From Ignavibacteriota bacterium (lineage in GTDB: Bacteria > Bacteroidota > Ignavibacteria > Tepidaquicellales > OLB5): DNA of 46,076 nt. Below are positions 1 through 8,200 of this stretch, one piece after another; positions within the stretch are counted from its first letter, which is position 1; each line of letters begins with the position of its first letter. Below the pieces are notes generated by a model that was given only the letters and a program-made list of their open reading frames with translations, was not told where the DNA came from and ran no database searches. A program made the position numbers and the translations under genes. The stretch spans positions 1 to 46,076 of the forward strand of contig RPQH01000030.1 in assembly GCA_003820375.1 (NCBI GenBank), read 5' to 3'.

Positions 1-192
1 GATTTCGACTGCGGCTTAACAGCAGCTGTCTCAAAATGACGAATTACGAGTTGGTGGTTTACTCCTTTCCAGATTCAACTTTGGAAGGAGGAAATTCCAT
101 GTTTTTGTGCAATTGTAAATCATTCTTAGGGGATAGCATACAAGGGGTAATCAAAGTTTGGAGTTGTTAAGTTATGTTATGCAAAAAACGAA

Positions 193-228
193 AATCCCGC
201 CTGCCTGCCAGAGCAGGCAGGCGGGATT
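193..228. repeat. GC-rich palindromic repeat (REP-like hairpin)
   Basis: Arms 193-208 and 213-228 are perfectly complementary over 16 bp around a 4-base loop (CAGA). The core is CCTGCCTGC/GCAGGCAGG flanked by CCCG/CGGG. Related copies occur at about 264-297 and 43387-43410. The high GC contrasts with the AT-rich surroundings. It could act as a transcript-stabilising or terminating hairpin, but no run of T follows, so I call it a dispersed palindromic repeat. Confidence 0.75.
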
Positions 229-510
229 CTATTCCGGGTGAAAAATTCATTCTACCATAATATCATCCCTTCCTGCCAGAGGCAGGCAGGCGGGATTTCT
301 TCTTTTTGAGTAAGGTGAATTGTTAAGTCAGCAATTCGTTAATCATAATTCTTTCTTAACCGAAAAAGTGACCTCATGTATGTTATCTATTATAAATCCC
401 CCGGTCATCTTAAGCTCACGCTTGTGTCAGGTCAATTTTTGGAAATTTAAGTTCTTTCTTTCTCCGGCATACAAAACAGTTAATCTAAGCTAATCCATAT
501 CTTCAAGCTA

Positions 511-619
511 AGACCTGACACTGCCCGGAAGTACAGATTCAAAGTAAGACCTGACACTGCCCCGGAAGTACAGATTCAAAGTAAGACCTGACACTGCCCC
601 GGAAGTAAAAAATCAAACA
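511..619. repeat. Three tandem 36-37-base repeats
   Basis: AAGACCTGACACTGCCC begins at 511, 547 and 584. Units are 36 and 37 bases and differ by one C; the last unit decays after about 608. The reverse complement of the unit's start, GTGTCAGGTC, occurs at 424-433, so the array can also pair with an upstream arm. No spacers separate the units, so it is not a CRISPR array. Confidence 0.7.
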
Positions 620-711
620 TGAACCTGTTACTGCCAAGATATGTTATTGACTCCCGAACTCTTAACTCCCAAACTCACAACCCGAAGAACTCATTTCTCT
701 ATTTTTTCCTA

Positions 712-730
712 AATTTACTATTAGTAAATT
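712..730. promoter_or_regulatory. 19-base palindrome upstream of sucD
   Basis: AATTTACTA, a central T, then TAGTAAATT form a perfect palindrome ending 38 bases before the sucD start. TAAATTTA at its left edge fits the Bacteroidota TAnnTTT -7 pattern. It could be an operator overlapping a promoter, or a chance AT-rich palindrome. No regulator gene is adjacent. Confidence 0.3.
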
Positions 731-768
731 CGTACTTTCATTAAATAAAATATACATAAATACATAAA

Positions 769-1806
769 ATGAGTATTCTTGCAAATAACCAAACGCGGTT
801 AATGGTACAGGGAATAACCGGTTCAGAGGGTTCATTCCATACAAAGCAAATGATAGCATACGGAACAAATGTTGTAGCAGGTGTTACTCCCGCAAAGGGC
901 GGAACGAAGTTCGAAGACAGCATTCCAATCTTTAATACATGTGCCGAAGCAGTTAAAGCAACCGGTGCTAACACTTCAGTAGTGTTTGTACCTCCTGCAT
1001 TTGCACTAGATGCAATAATCGAAGCGGCAGATTCGGGTGTAAAACTTATTGTATGTATCACCGAAGGTCTTCCTACACGTGATATGATAAAAGTAAAAAA
1101 TTATCTTGACATGGTAAACTCAAAAGGCGGCAATGTCAGAATGATTGGACCCAACTGTCCGGGTATTATTTCTCCGGGTCAGTGCAAAATAGGTATTATG
1201 CCTGCCATGATTCATAAACAGGGAAAAGTCGGTGTTATTTCCCGGAGCGGAACATTAACTTACGAAGCCGTTGCACAGCTTACAGCACTGGGACTAGGTC
1301 AATCAACCTGCATTGGTATTGGCGGTGACCCGATAATCGGTACTCAGTTTATTGATGCAATGAGATTATTTAATGAAGATAAAAATACTGAAGCAGTCGT
1401 AATGATAGGTGAGATTGGCGGAAATGCCGAAGAAACTTGTGCAGAATATGTAAAGAAATATGTAAAGAAACCGGTGATAGGATTTATTGCAGGAAAGACC
1501 GCACCTCCGGGAAGAAGAATGGGACATGCAGGTGCAATTATTGCGGGCGGTAAAGGTACTGCTGTTGAAAAAATAAATGCTATGCGTTCTGCAGGTATCT
1601 TTGTAGCTGAATCTCCTGCCGATATAGGGATCACAGTAAAGCAGGCACTTGATAAGCTGAAGAAGAAAAAAGCCGCTGCACAAAATAAGAATGCTAAGAA
1701 GGTTATAACTAAGAAACCGGTTAAAAAAGTAACACTTAAGAAAACTAAAAAGACAACACCGAAGAAGAAAACAATAAAGCGTACAACCGGAAGGAAAAAA
1801 AGATAA
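769..1806 (+). CDS. sucD: Succinate-CoA ligase, alpha subunit, with basic C-terminal tail
   Basis: Alpha subunit of succinyl-CoA synthetase, which interconverts succinyl-CoA and succinate with substrate-level phosphorylation in the TCA cycle. Residues 1-290 cover the CoA-binding and ligase domains; the phospho-histidine loop [10 protein letters not shown] gives active-site H253, and [11 protein letters not shown] (127-137) is the family CoA/phosphate segment. Usual length is about 290 residues, but this protein has 345. Residues 296-345 are a tail with 25 Lys/Arg in 50 positions and no acidic residue, like histone H1 or a DNA-binding tail. The beta subunit gene sucC is not adjacent. The stop codon lies 3 bases before folB, so the two are probably cotranscribed. 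The enzyme call is firm; the role of the tail is unknown. Confidence 0.95.
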   Translation: MSILANNQTRLMVQGITGSEGSFHTKQMIAYGTNVVAGVTPAKGGTKFEDSIPIFNTCAEAVKATGANTSVVFVPPAFALDAIIEAADSGVKLIVCITEGLPTRDMIKVKNYLDMVNSKGGNVRMIGPNCPGIISPGQCKIGIMPAMIHKQGKVGVISRSGTLTYEAVAQLTALGLGQSTCIGIGGDPIIGTQFIDAMRLFNEDKNTEAVVMIGEIGGNAEETCAEYVKKYVKKPVIGFIAGKTAPPGRRMGHAGAIIAGGKGTAVEKINAMRSAGIFVAESPADIGITVKQALDKLKKKKAAAQNKNAKKVITKKPVKKVTLKKTKKTTPKKKTIKRTTGRKKR

Positions 1807-1809
1807 TAC

Positions 1810-2181
1810 TTGGCAAATTTTACTATAATACGGTTAAAGAATGCCAGGTTTTATGCTCATCACGGTGTGTTTGACAGTGAGAGGGCAAACGGCGGACATT
1901 TCGAGATTGATGCCGAGCTTACATGTGATGTAAGGGAAGCTGAAAAGGAAGATAATCTGCGTAAGACCCTGGATTATGAAAAATTATATTATTTCATAAA
2001 AGAAATTGTGTCAGGGAAAAAGTTTTTTCTTATTGAATCATTGGCAGCAAGAATTTCAAACAGTATAATACAAAATTTTCCAATGGTTCAGAAAGTAACG
2101 GTTAAAGTTCGTAAGCCCTCACCGCCACTTGGCGGCGTTGTTGAGTATGTGGAAGTAGAGCATACAGAAAACAGAAAATGA
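1810..2181 (+). CDS. folB: Dihydroneopterin aldolase
   Basis: Folate pathway enzyme converting 7,8-dihydroneopterin to 6-hydroxymethyl-7,8-dihydropterin plus glycolaldehyde in the cytoplasm. The 123 residues match the family length (about 120). Visible hallmarks are the early ARFYAHHGVFDSE segment, LDYEKLY in the middle and the C-terminal KVRKPSPPLGG with the conserved lysine. The start is TTG at 1810, 3 bases after the sucD stop; no better start keeps the N-terminal NFTIIRLKNARF strand. The product is the substrate of FolK, encoded next, but a 245-base repeat-bounded segment separates the two genes. Confidence 0.93.
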   Translation: MANFTIIRLKNARFYAHHGVFDSERANGGHFEIDAELTCDVREAEKEDNLRKTLDYEKLYYFIKEIVSGKKFFLIESLAARISNSIIQNFPMVQKVTVKVRKPSPPLGGVVEYVEVEHTENRK

Positions 2182-2230
2182 AACCGATTACGATTTTGAG
2201 TTTTTAATTAACAAGTTTAATCAGATTAAG

Positions 2231-2475
2231 AAGCTTCAACACAAAGAGCACAAAGGAAACAAAGGACACAAAGAAAGCCACAAAGGATAAAAGGTAATAT
2301 AACTGCATCATCTTTACATTACACAAACAGGTGCAGATGAAACAGTTATCATAAAATAAGTTTTATTTCAATATTTCGAAAATCTTTTATCCTGAAAAAT
2401 CACCCCTTGTTCTCCAACCATTAGAGTTTTCCTTTGTGAACTTTGTTTCCTTTGTGTACTTTGTGTTTAAAGCTT
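2231..2475. mobile_element. MITE-like element with long imperfect inverted repeats, no gene
   Basis: Left arm 2231-2275 and right arm 2431-2475 are imperfect inverted repeats of about 45 bases. Both consist of iterated 9-base units of the form CACAAAGNN (left: CACAAAGAG, CACAAAGGA, AACAAAGGA, CACAAAGAA). A second inner pair, AGGATAAAAG (2285-2294) and CTTTTATCCT (2385-2394), is perfect. The core is AT-rich without a reading frame. It lies between two consecutive folate genes. The arm design resembles that around the GxxExxY gene at 36495-37015. Mobility is inferred; I see no clear target-site duplication. Confidence 0.55.
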
Positions 2476-2504
2476 TTCTAATACATTTTGGGGTGAGGTG
2501 TTTT

Positions 2505-3008
2505 ATGCTTGAGAAGGTAATTTTAGGATTTGGTTCCAATGTAGGGAACAGGTTTCTTAATATTGAGAAAGCAATAGAAAATATTCATTTTTCTTCAAAT
2601 TTCAGCATTCTTGCAATTTCGCCTGTTTACGAGACCGAACCATGGGGTTTTAAAAATCAAAACAATTTTTTAAATTGTGTTATTGTAATCCTGTGCAGGT
2701 TAAAGCCGTCTGCTCTGCTAATAGAACTGAAAAATATTGAAAAGAAAATTGGACGGCAAAAGAGGGAAAAGTGGAAGCAAAGGGAAATAGATATTGATAT
2801 ATTGTTTTACGGTTCAAAAGTATATAAATCGAAAATTCTAAATATTCCTCATCCGCAGTTACAAGACAGATATTTCGTATTGAAGCCGCTTGCTGATCTT
2901 ATTCCCGGGCTTGTTCATCCTGTCAGCAAAAAAAAGGTTAAAGATATTTTAAGAACATGTAAAGATAAAGGCAGGGTTATCCTGTATAAAAAACAACTTC
3001 TTAAATGA
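2505..3008 (+). CDS. folK: 2-amino-4-hydroxy-6-hydroxymethyldihydropteridine diphosphokinase
   Basis: HPPK transfers pyrophosphate from ATP to 6-hydroxymethyl-7,8-dihydropterin in folate synthesis. I chose ATG 2505 (167 residues): GGGGTGAGGTG just upstream is a purine-rich ribosome site and the protein then starts MLEKVILGFGSN as the family does. The longer frame from 2436 only translates the CTTTGTG repeat arm of the upstream element. Motifs seen are GSNVGNR (10-16), YETEPWG (42-48), the Mg-binding REIDIDILFYG (D96, D98) and the IPHPQLQDRYFVLKPLADL block (114-132). Its last codons overlap the kinase start (ATGA, 4 bases), so folK and the kinase are translationally coupled. Confidence 0.93.
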   Translation: MLEKVILGFGSNVGNRFLNIEKAIENIHFSSNFSILAISPVYETEPWGFKNQNNFLNCVIVILCRLKPSALLIELKNIEKKIGRQKREKWKQREIDIDILFYGSKVYKSKILNIPHPQLQDRYFVLKPLADLIPGLVHPVSKKKVKDILRTCKDKGRVILYKKQLLK

Positions 3009-3688
3009 CGGAAGTCCGAAACGAAAATATTAAATCAACTCCATTAAGCTACATAGCAATCGAAGGAGCAATAGGAGCAGGTAAAACATCTGTAGCCGGT
3101 ATGCTTGCCGCAAGATTAAATGCAAAGCTTATACTTGAAAAGTTTGAAGATAATCCGTACCTGGAAAAATTCTATCAAAACCCGCAGGAATATGCATTCA
3201 GAACGCAGATTTTCTTCCTACTCGAAAGATATCACCAGATGCAGCAGCTGAACCAAAAGGACCTGTTTGAATCTTTTATTATTAGCGATTATATATTTGA
3301 AAAGGATAAGATTTTCGCATATATGAACCTGAATGACGAAGAATTAAAAACTTACGAGCTTTTAGTCCAGAACCTTGACAGAAACATTGTACAGCCCGAT
3401 CTTGTTATATATTTACAGTCATCGGTTGAAAGACTGATGAGGAATATCCGGCTAAGGAACAGGGCAATAGAAAAGGATATAACCGAGTCATACATAGATG
3501 ACCTGAATGATGCTTACAATTATTTCTTTTCAAGATATAAAAGTACAAAGGTGATGATAGTAAATTGTGAAGAAGCGGATTTTGTGAATAACAGGGCAGA
3601 TTTCGAAAACCTGCTGAATGAAATTTTTAAATCAGAAAGAAGCGCTATAGAATATTATAATCCTTCTTTAAGGAAAACGGCTCAGTAA
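3005..3688 (+). CDS. Deoxynucleoside kinase (deoxyadenosine/deoxyguanosine kinase type)
   Basis: Phosphorylates deoxynucleosides with ATP in the salvage pathway. The P-loop GAIGAGKT is at 21-28, followed by the NPYLEKFYQNP segment (50-60) typical of bacterial dGK/dAK enzymes, the ISDYIFEK substrate-site segment, and an arginine-rich lid (IRLRNRAIEKDI). Length is 227 residues against about 205-215 usual; the extra is about 14 residues before the first strand. It overlaps folK by 4 bases. A folK-dNK pairing is common in this bacterial group as far as I recall. Nucleoside specificity cannot be decided from sequence alone. Confidence 0.9.
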   Translation: MTEVRNENIKSTPLSYIAIEGAIGAGKTSVAGMLAARLNAKLILEKFEDNPYLEKFYQNPQEYAFRTQIFFLLERYHQMQQLNQKDLFESFIISDYIFEKDKIFAYMNLNDEELKTYELLVQNLDRNIVQPDLVIYLQSSVERLMRNIRLRNRAIEKDITESYIDDLNDAYNYFFSRYKSTKVMIVNCEEADFVNNRADFENLLNEIFKSERSAIEYYNPSLRKTAQ

Positions 3689-3690
3689 TT

Positions 3691-3876
3691 ATGCGTTACA
3701 TTTTTTATGCAATATTTTTTTATTTGCTGTATTTGCTGTTGAGATTTTTTTTCAGCAAATTAATAAATATTTACCGTTACAAAGGTAAGCCGCAAAATGA
3801 GAAAAAATCAGGCAGGTTTTACAGGAAGAAAGATTTAAACAACATTGAGGAAGCAGATTTTGAAGAAATAAAATAA
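3691..3876 (+). CDS. Small single-pass membrane protein (DUF4834-like)
   Basis: A 61-residue protein with one hydrophobic helix (about 3-22), then a basic stretch (KKSGRFYRKKD) and an acidic end (EEADFEEIK). This layout, a membrane anchor with a short cytoplasmic tail ending in a 'DFEEI' motif, resembles the small DUF4834 proteins of Bacteroidota; that is a resemblance, not a confident family call. It starts 2 bases after the kinase stop and ends 1 base before the glycosyltransferase start, so it is a real operon member rather than chance. Function unknown. Confidence 0.65.
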   Translation: MRYIFYAIFFYLLYLLLRFFFSKLINIYRYKGKPQNEKKSGRFYRKKDLNNIEEADFEEIK

Positions 3877-3877
3877 A

Positions 3878-4993
3878 TTGGAAGCCCTAAGACAAATTGA
3901 AAAACCGCTCCGTAGTTTCACACTCAAACTTTTAAATCTCTTTATTCTTCAGAGAGAAATAAAACCTGAAGAAATTGACCACGCATCCATTAAGAGAATT
4001 CTGATAATATTAAGGCACCGGATGGGTGATATGGTTTGTGCCACACCAATGATACGCTCTGTAAGAAACTATTATCCGTCAGCCCAGATAATTTTATTAA
4101 CTAAGAATTCCACAAATTTTTCCCAGATATATCAGAATGACCCAACCATAGTAAATGAAGTAATGAAATATGAAAATGGCTTTGAGAGTCTTATTAATAT
4201 TATCAAAGAGCTCAAAGATAAAAAAATAGACCTTGCAATAATACCCTCAACAGTGGTCTGCTCGGTAACCAACCATTTAATAGCATATTACTCACAAGCT
4301 CCTATCAGGGTAGGTGTATCATGCATTGACAGTATAATAAATGAAGCTGATTTTTTACTGAACGTGAAAAAAGAATTTTCATGGAACAGGAAACAGGTAC
4401 ACCAGATTGAAAGAAATCTTGATATAATAAGACAGATAAATATTTCTCCGCTGGTAAAGAGAATAAGAATATCACCCGAAATAAATGAATATGTTAATAA
4501 CTTTGTATCTGTTAATTTCCCGGATAAAACCAGGAAAAAAGTAGGGTTTCACCCGGGTGCAGGGAAAGAAGATAATGTATGGAATCCTGAAAAGTATGCT
4601 GAACTGGCGTACCTGCTATCAAAAGAGCATAATTTATATTTTTTCATTTCCGAAGGTCCTGACGATGCACAATTTGTCAATAAATTTATCAAAATAGTAA
4701 AGGAAAAATATAAACTTGATAATATTGTAAGGCATAAAGGAGTTTTAATGAATAATACGGCGTTAATAAGCTTAATGGATGTTTTTATTACAAATGACAC
4801 AGGAATTATGCATCTTGCATCGGGAATAGAAGATTTACCCGTCATAGCTTTGTTCGGCCCTACAAATGCTTATGAATGGGGTCCTTTGGGCAAAAACAAA
4901 GTGTCTATACAATCTTCCACAAAAAACATCAATGATATTCAGTTAGAAATAGTTTTGGAAGAAACAAACAAATTTTTAGAGTCAGGTTGTTAA
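3878..4993 (+). CDS. Glycosyltransferase family 9 (heptosyltransferase-like)
   Basis: Probable transferase of heptose or a related sugar onto lipopolysaccharide core, acting at the cytoplasmic face of the inner membrane. The GT-B layout is visible: the N-terminal half begins RILIILRHRMGDMVCATPMIRS (split here only as a description of residues about 40-61), and the C-terminal half holds GFHPGAG and the nucleotide-sugar site TNDTGIMHLASG followed by ALFGPTN. 371 residues is normal. The start is TTG 3878, directly after the preceding stop. Last gene of the sucD-led run; more than 200 bases without a gene follow. Confidence 0.87.
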   Translation: MEALRQIEKPLRSFTLKLLNLFILQREIKPEEIDHASIKRILIILRHRMGDMVCATPMIRSVRNYYPSAQIILLTKNSTNFSQIYQNDPTIVNEVMKYENGFESLINIIKELKDKKIDLAIIPSTVVCSVTNHLIAYYSQAPIRVGVSCIDSIINEADFLLNVKKEFSWNRKQVHQIERNLDIIRQINISPLVKRIRISPEINEYVNNFVSVNFPDKTRKKVGFHPGAGKEDNVWNPEKYAELAYLLSKEHNLYFFISEGPDDAQFVNKFIKIVKEKYKLDNIVRHKGVLMNNTALISLMDVFITNDTGIMHLASGIEDLPVIALFGPTNAYEWGPLGKNKVSIQSSTKNINDIQLEIVLEETNKFLESGC

Positions 4994-5044
4994 TTTATGC
5001 CTAATTTTAAGCCTAATTTAATGATTTTTAATGATAATTTTGTC

Positions 5045-5073
5045 TTGACATTTCTATTCTCTCAATTTATATT
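5045..5073 (+). promoter_or_regulatory. Candidate sigma-70-like promoter of porU
   Basis: TTGACA (5045-5050), a 17-base spacer, and TATATT (5068-5073) match the classical -35/-10 layout. It lies in the gene-free gap before porU and would give a leader of about 165 bases. The leader contains a terminator-like hairpin (5187-5224). Transcription start not observed. Confidence 0.45.
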
Positions 5074-5186
5074 GCTTATAATAAAACGAGGAAAATATTA
5101 TAGAATAATTGTTAGAGGTTTAAATTTTACTATTTTTAAGAAAGATTTTTTGAAATCAACCTTTAACTATTATTGATTTTTTATAT

Positions 5187-5224
5187 AACCGAATGTTGAA
5201 GGTTTTTAATGTTCGGTTTTTTTT
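5187..5224 (+). terminator. Terminator-like hairpin in the porU leader
   Basis: AACCGAA (5187-5193) pairs with TTCGGTT (5212-5218), followed directly by a run of T to 5224. It has the form of an intrinsic terminator, yet ends only about 20 bases before the chosen porU start and sits downstream of the candidate promoter. It either ends the GT9 operon transcript, with porU started from within or after it, or acts as an attenuator. The loop is long (18 bases), so stability is modest. Confidence 0.4.
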
Positions 5225-5244
5225 ATTTTAATAATTTTACAGAT

Positions 5245-8200
5245 ATGAAAACTTATAAAAGTGTATTAGTTTCATTTTTGCTTCTATTTCTTATTAGTTA
5301 TTCTTTTGGGCAGGATAAAGACAATGGGAAATTAAGAGGGGATAAAGAGAAATTAAATATTGATACAAAACAATTAAACGTTGAAACCGGTATCCCCGAT
5401 GACAATTTACCGGTAGAGAATGATTTTAAGATAATAGCTTCAACTTCATCTTATATAGAGCTGGAATATTACCCTTCATTTCAGCAGGCACAAAAAGTTA
5501 CCTATAACGGGCAGACATATTTTATTGTTAACCTTTATAATGAGGTAGATAAAGGTCCGCAGTTTGTCGGGCAGCCGGATATAAGGTCCAGAGTTTTTCC
5601 TGTTATTTTTCCTTCGGCAAATAACAATACTGTTACTATTTTAGAAGCTGAAGCAAGAGATGTGAGCGATATAAATCTTGCACCAATTCCTAATGTAAAG
5701 TTCAGGAATCCGAACGTCTATAGCTTTGATAATATTGACCTGGCATATGAAAAAGATGCGAAGTACTACTCTGAAAATAAGTTTTTACCCGAAAATATAG
5801 CATCCGTTAACGTTCAGGGAAGTGTAAGAGAAAATTTATTCGGTAATTTAATTATTAACCCTTATCAATATAATCCCGTAACAAAAGTATTAAAACAATA
5901 CACCCGCATACGGGTAAGGATTAATTTCGGGCAAAGCCCTGTGATGATGAACAGGATGCGTTCATACCAGGAGTTAGACCTTTTACGTGGTATCAGTATC
6001 AATTCAGATATTGCTTTAAACTGGATGAACCCGGCTTTACTGCAGCAGCGTACAACAACAATGGTCAGCAATAGTGCTTTAAACTCAGGTGATTGGTACA
6101 AAATAGAAATAAACGATAAGAGCAACGGAGCAAGTGACGGCATCTATAAAATTACAAAGAGCTTTCTTGAAAGTGCCGGAATAAATTTGAATAATATTGA
6201 CCCGCGTAATATAAAGATGTACGGCAATGGCGGAGAGATGCTTAATGCAAATTCTGAACTTCCAAGACCTGTAGACCTTGAGCAGATACGGATTTATGTT
6301 GAAGGAGAAGGTGACGGCTCTTTTGATGCAAACGATTATATTTTGTTCTATGGTAAGAGTGTTAATACATGGAAATATGATACAGTTGCTCAAAAATACA
6401 CTCATTTAACAAATGTATATTCAGCATCAAATTATTACTGGATACAGCTTGGTACTTCAGGCAGCGGCATCAGAATGGAATCAGTGCCCTCTGAAAATGT
6501 ACAAAATCCTTTGACTCCTTCTACTTTTTTGGAGAAAATATATAACGAACCGGATAAATTAAACCTTATATTCGAAGGAAATGTATGGTTAAGTGAAACT
6601 AAAAGAAATGGTCAGTCTTTTACCTGGAGCAATACTTTAACAGGACTTGCAGATAACTCGGACATATTGTACAGGATAAGGCCTGCATCACGTGTAATGT
6701 GCGGTTATTCAAACCAGTTTGAAGTGAAGGAAGAAAATTCCAATATGTCATCTATTTTCTATCCTATGGGATGTGTTGTTCCCGGATACGGAGATTGGAT
6801 TTGGACAACAACATTTGAATTTATTGTAAACGCATCACAAAAAACAAACGGTGAAGTAAGTTCATTTAAAGCAACATTTATTACAAACAGCCCTGAAGGT
6901 GAAGGATATCTGGACTGGCAGGAAATTCAGTACCAGAGGCGGCTTAACAGTGTAAAAGATGATTTCATAAGAATAATATCAAATGATATTAATCCCGCAG
7001 TGGAATATAATGTATCTTCTTTTTCAAATAACCAGATAAAGATTTTTGATGCAACTTCCCATAACCAGGTGAAGCTTATACAGCCAATAGGTACACCGTC
7101 AAACAGCGTTAAATTCCAGAGACCTCAAACTGAAATTGAAAGCAAATATTTTGTAGTAGGTCAGAACGGTTATAAGACACCAACTGCAATTTCACAAAAA
7201 ATTCTTAATCAGAACCTTCATGGTATAACCGACGGTGCAAGCCTGATAATAATAACACATAAAGATATCCGTGCGGCGGCAGACAGGTTAAAAGCAAAAC
7301 GTGAAGCTCCCGGACCGGATAATCCAAATTACCTGAAAACTTTGGTTGTGAATGTAGATGAAATATTTAATGAATTTTCAGGCGGATTGGTTGATGCTGT
7401 CGGTATAAGAGATTTTATCAAATACAGTTATGATAACTGGCAGGAAAAGCCCGTTTACATTTGTTTTTTCGGAGACGGCAGCTTTGATTATAAAAATATA
7501 CTGCAATCAAACTCTAAAAACTATGTTCCTGCATATGAATACACTGACCTTGCAATAAACCAGGTAAACGGTTTTACATCCGATGACTTTTTTGCAATGG
7601 TTGTAGGAACTGATACAAAACCGGACGTTGCACATGGCAGAATACCGGCAGGCAGCCTTGAAGAAGCAAATAATTGCATGGATAAGATAGATTGCTATGA
7701 AGACCAGAACAACAACGGTTACTGGAAAAATAAAGCTATTTTTGTTGGAGATGACGGAAGAACAACCTCAGGAAATGACGGCTCACAGCATACAGATCAA
7801 TGCGAAATGCTTGCTGAAAATTATTTTCCGGAATCAATTGACAAGATAAAATTATATCTTGTTAATTATCCAACCGTAATAACTTCCGGAGGCAGAAGGA
7901 AACCGGGTGTAAACAGGGATATTGTAAAATTCTGGAATGAAGGGGCAATTGCAATAAATTATACAGGACATGGCAGCCCTGATGTCTGGGCGCATGAATC
8001 CGTTCTGGAGAAAGATGTTATTATTAATCAATTAAATAACACTTGCAGGTATCCTTTCTTAACTGTGGCAAGCTGTGATTTTTCCAAATTCGATAATCCT
8101 GTAAATCCAAGCGGCGGTGAGCTTCTGATGACATCACCGAGAAAAGGAGCAATTGGAACACTGGCAGCTACCCGTCCTGTGTACGGTTCTCAAAACTCAG

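Larger units (their letters stand above)
1..768. other. Gene-free repeat-rich region at the window edge
   Basis: I see no convincing coding sequence here. The stretch holds a GC-rich 16-bp hairpin (193-228), a second related palindrome (about 264-297), a segment shared in inverted orientation with 22350-22450, three tandem 36-37-base repeats (511-619), low-complexity ACTCC-type sequence (about 650-680) and a 19-base palindrome just before sucD (712-730). Whether a gene lies upstream of base 1 cannot be seen. Confidence 0.7.

Noticed and set aside
511-619. CRISPR array
   Set aside because: Units follow one another without unique spacers, and no cas gene is present. The same holds for 13690-13779 and 45943-46076.
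2436-2504. N-terminal extension of folK
   Set aside because: It translates the CTTTGTG repeat arm, and the HPPK family starts at the later ATG, which has a ribosome site.
5209-5244. N-terminal extension of porU
   Set aside because: It lies in the terminator-like hairpin and T run and spoils the signal peptide. ATG 5245 gives a standard one.
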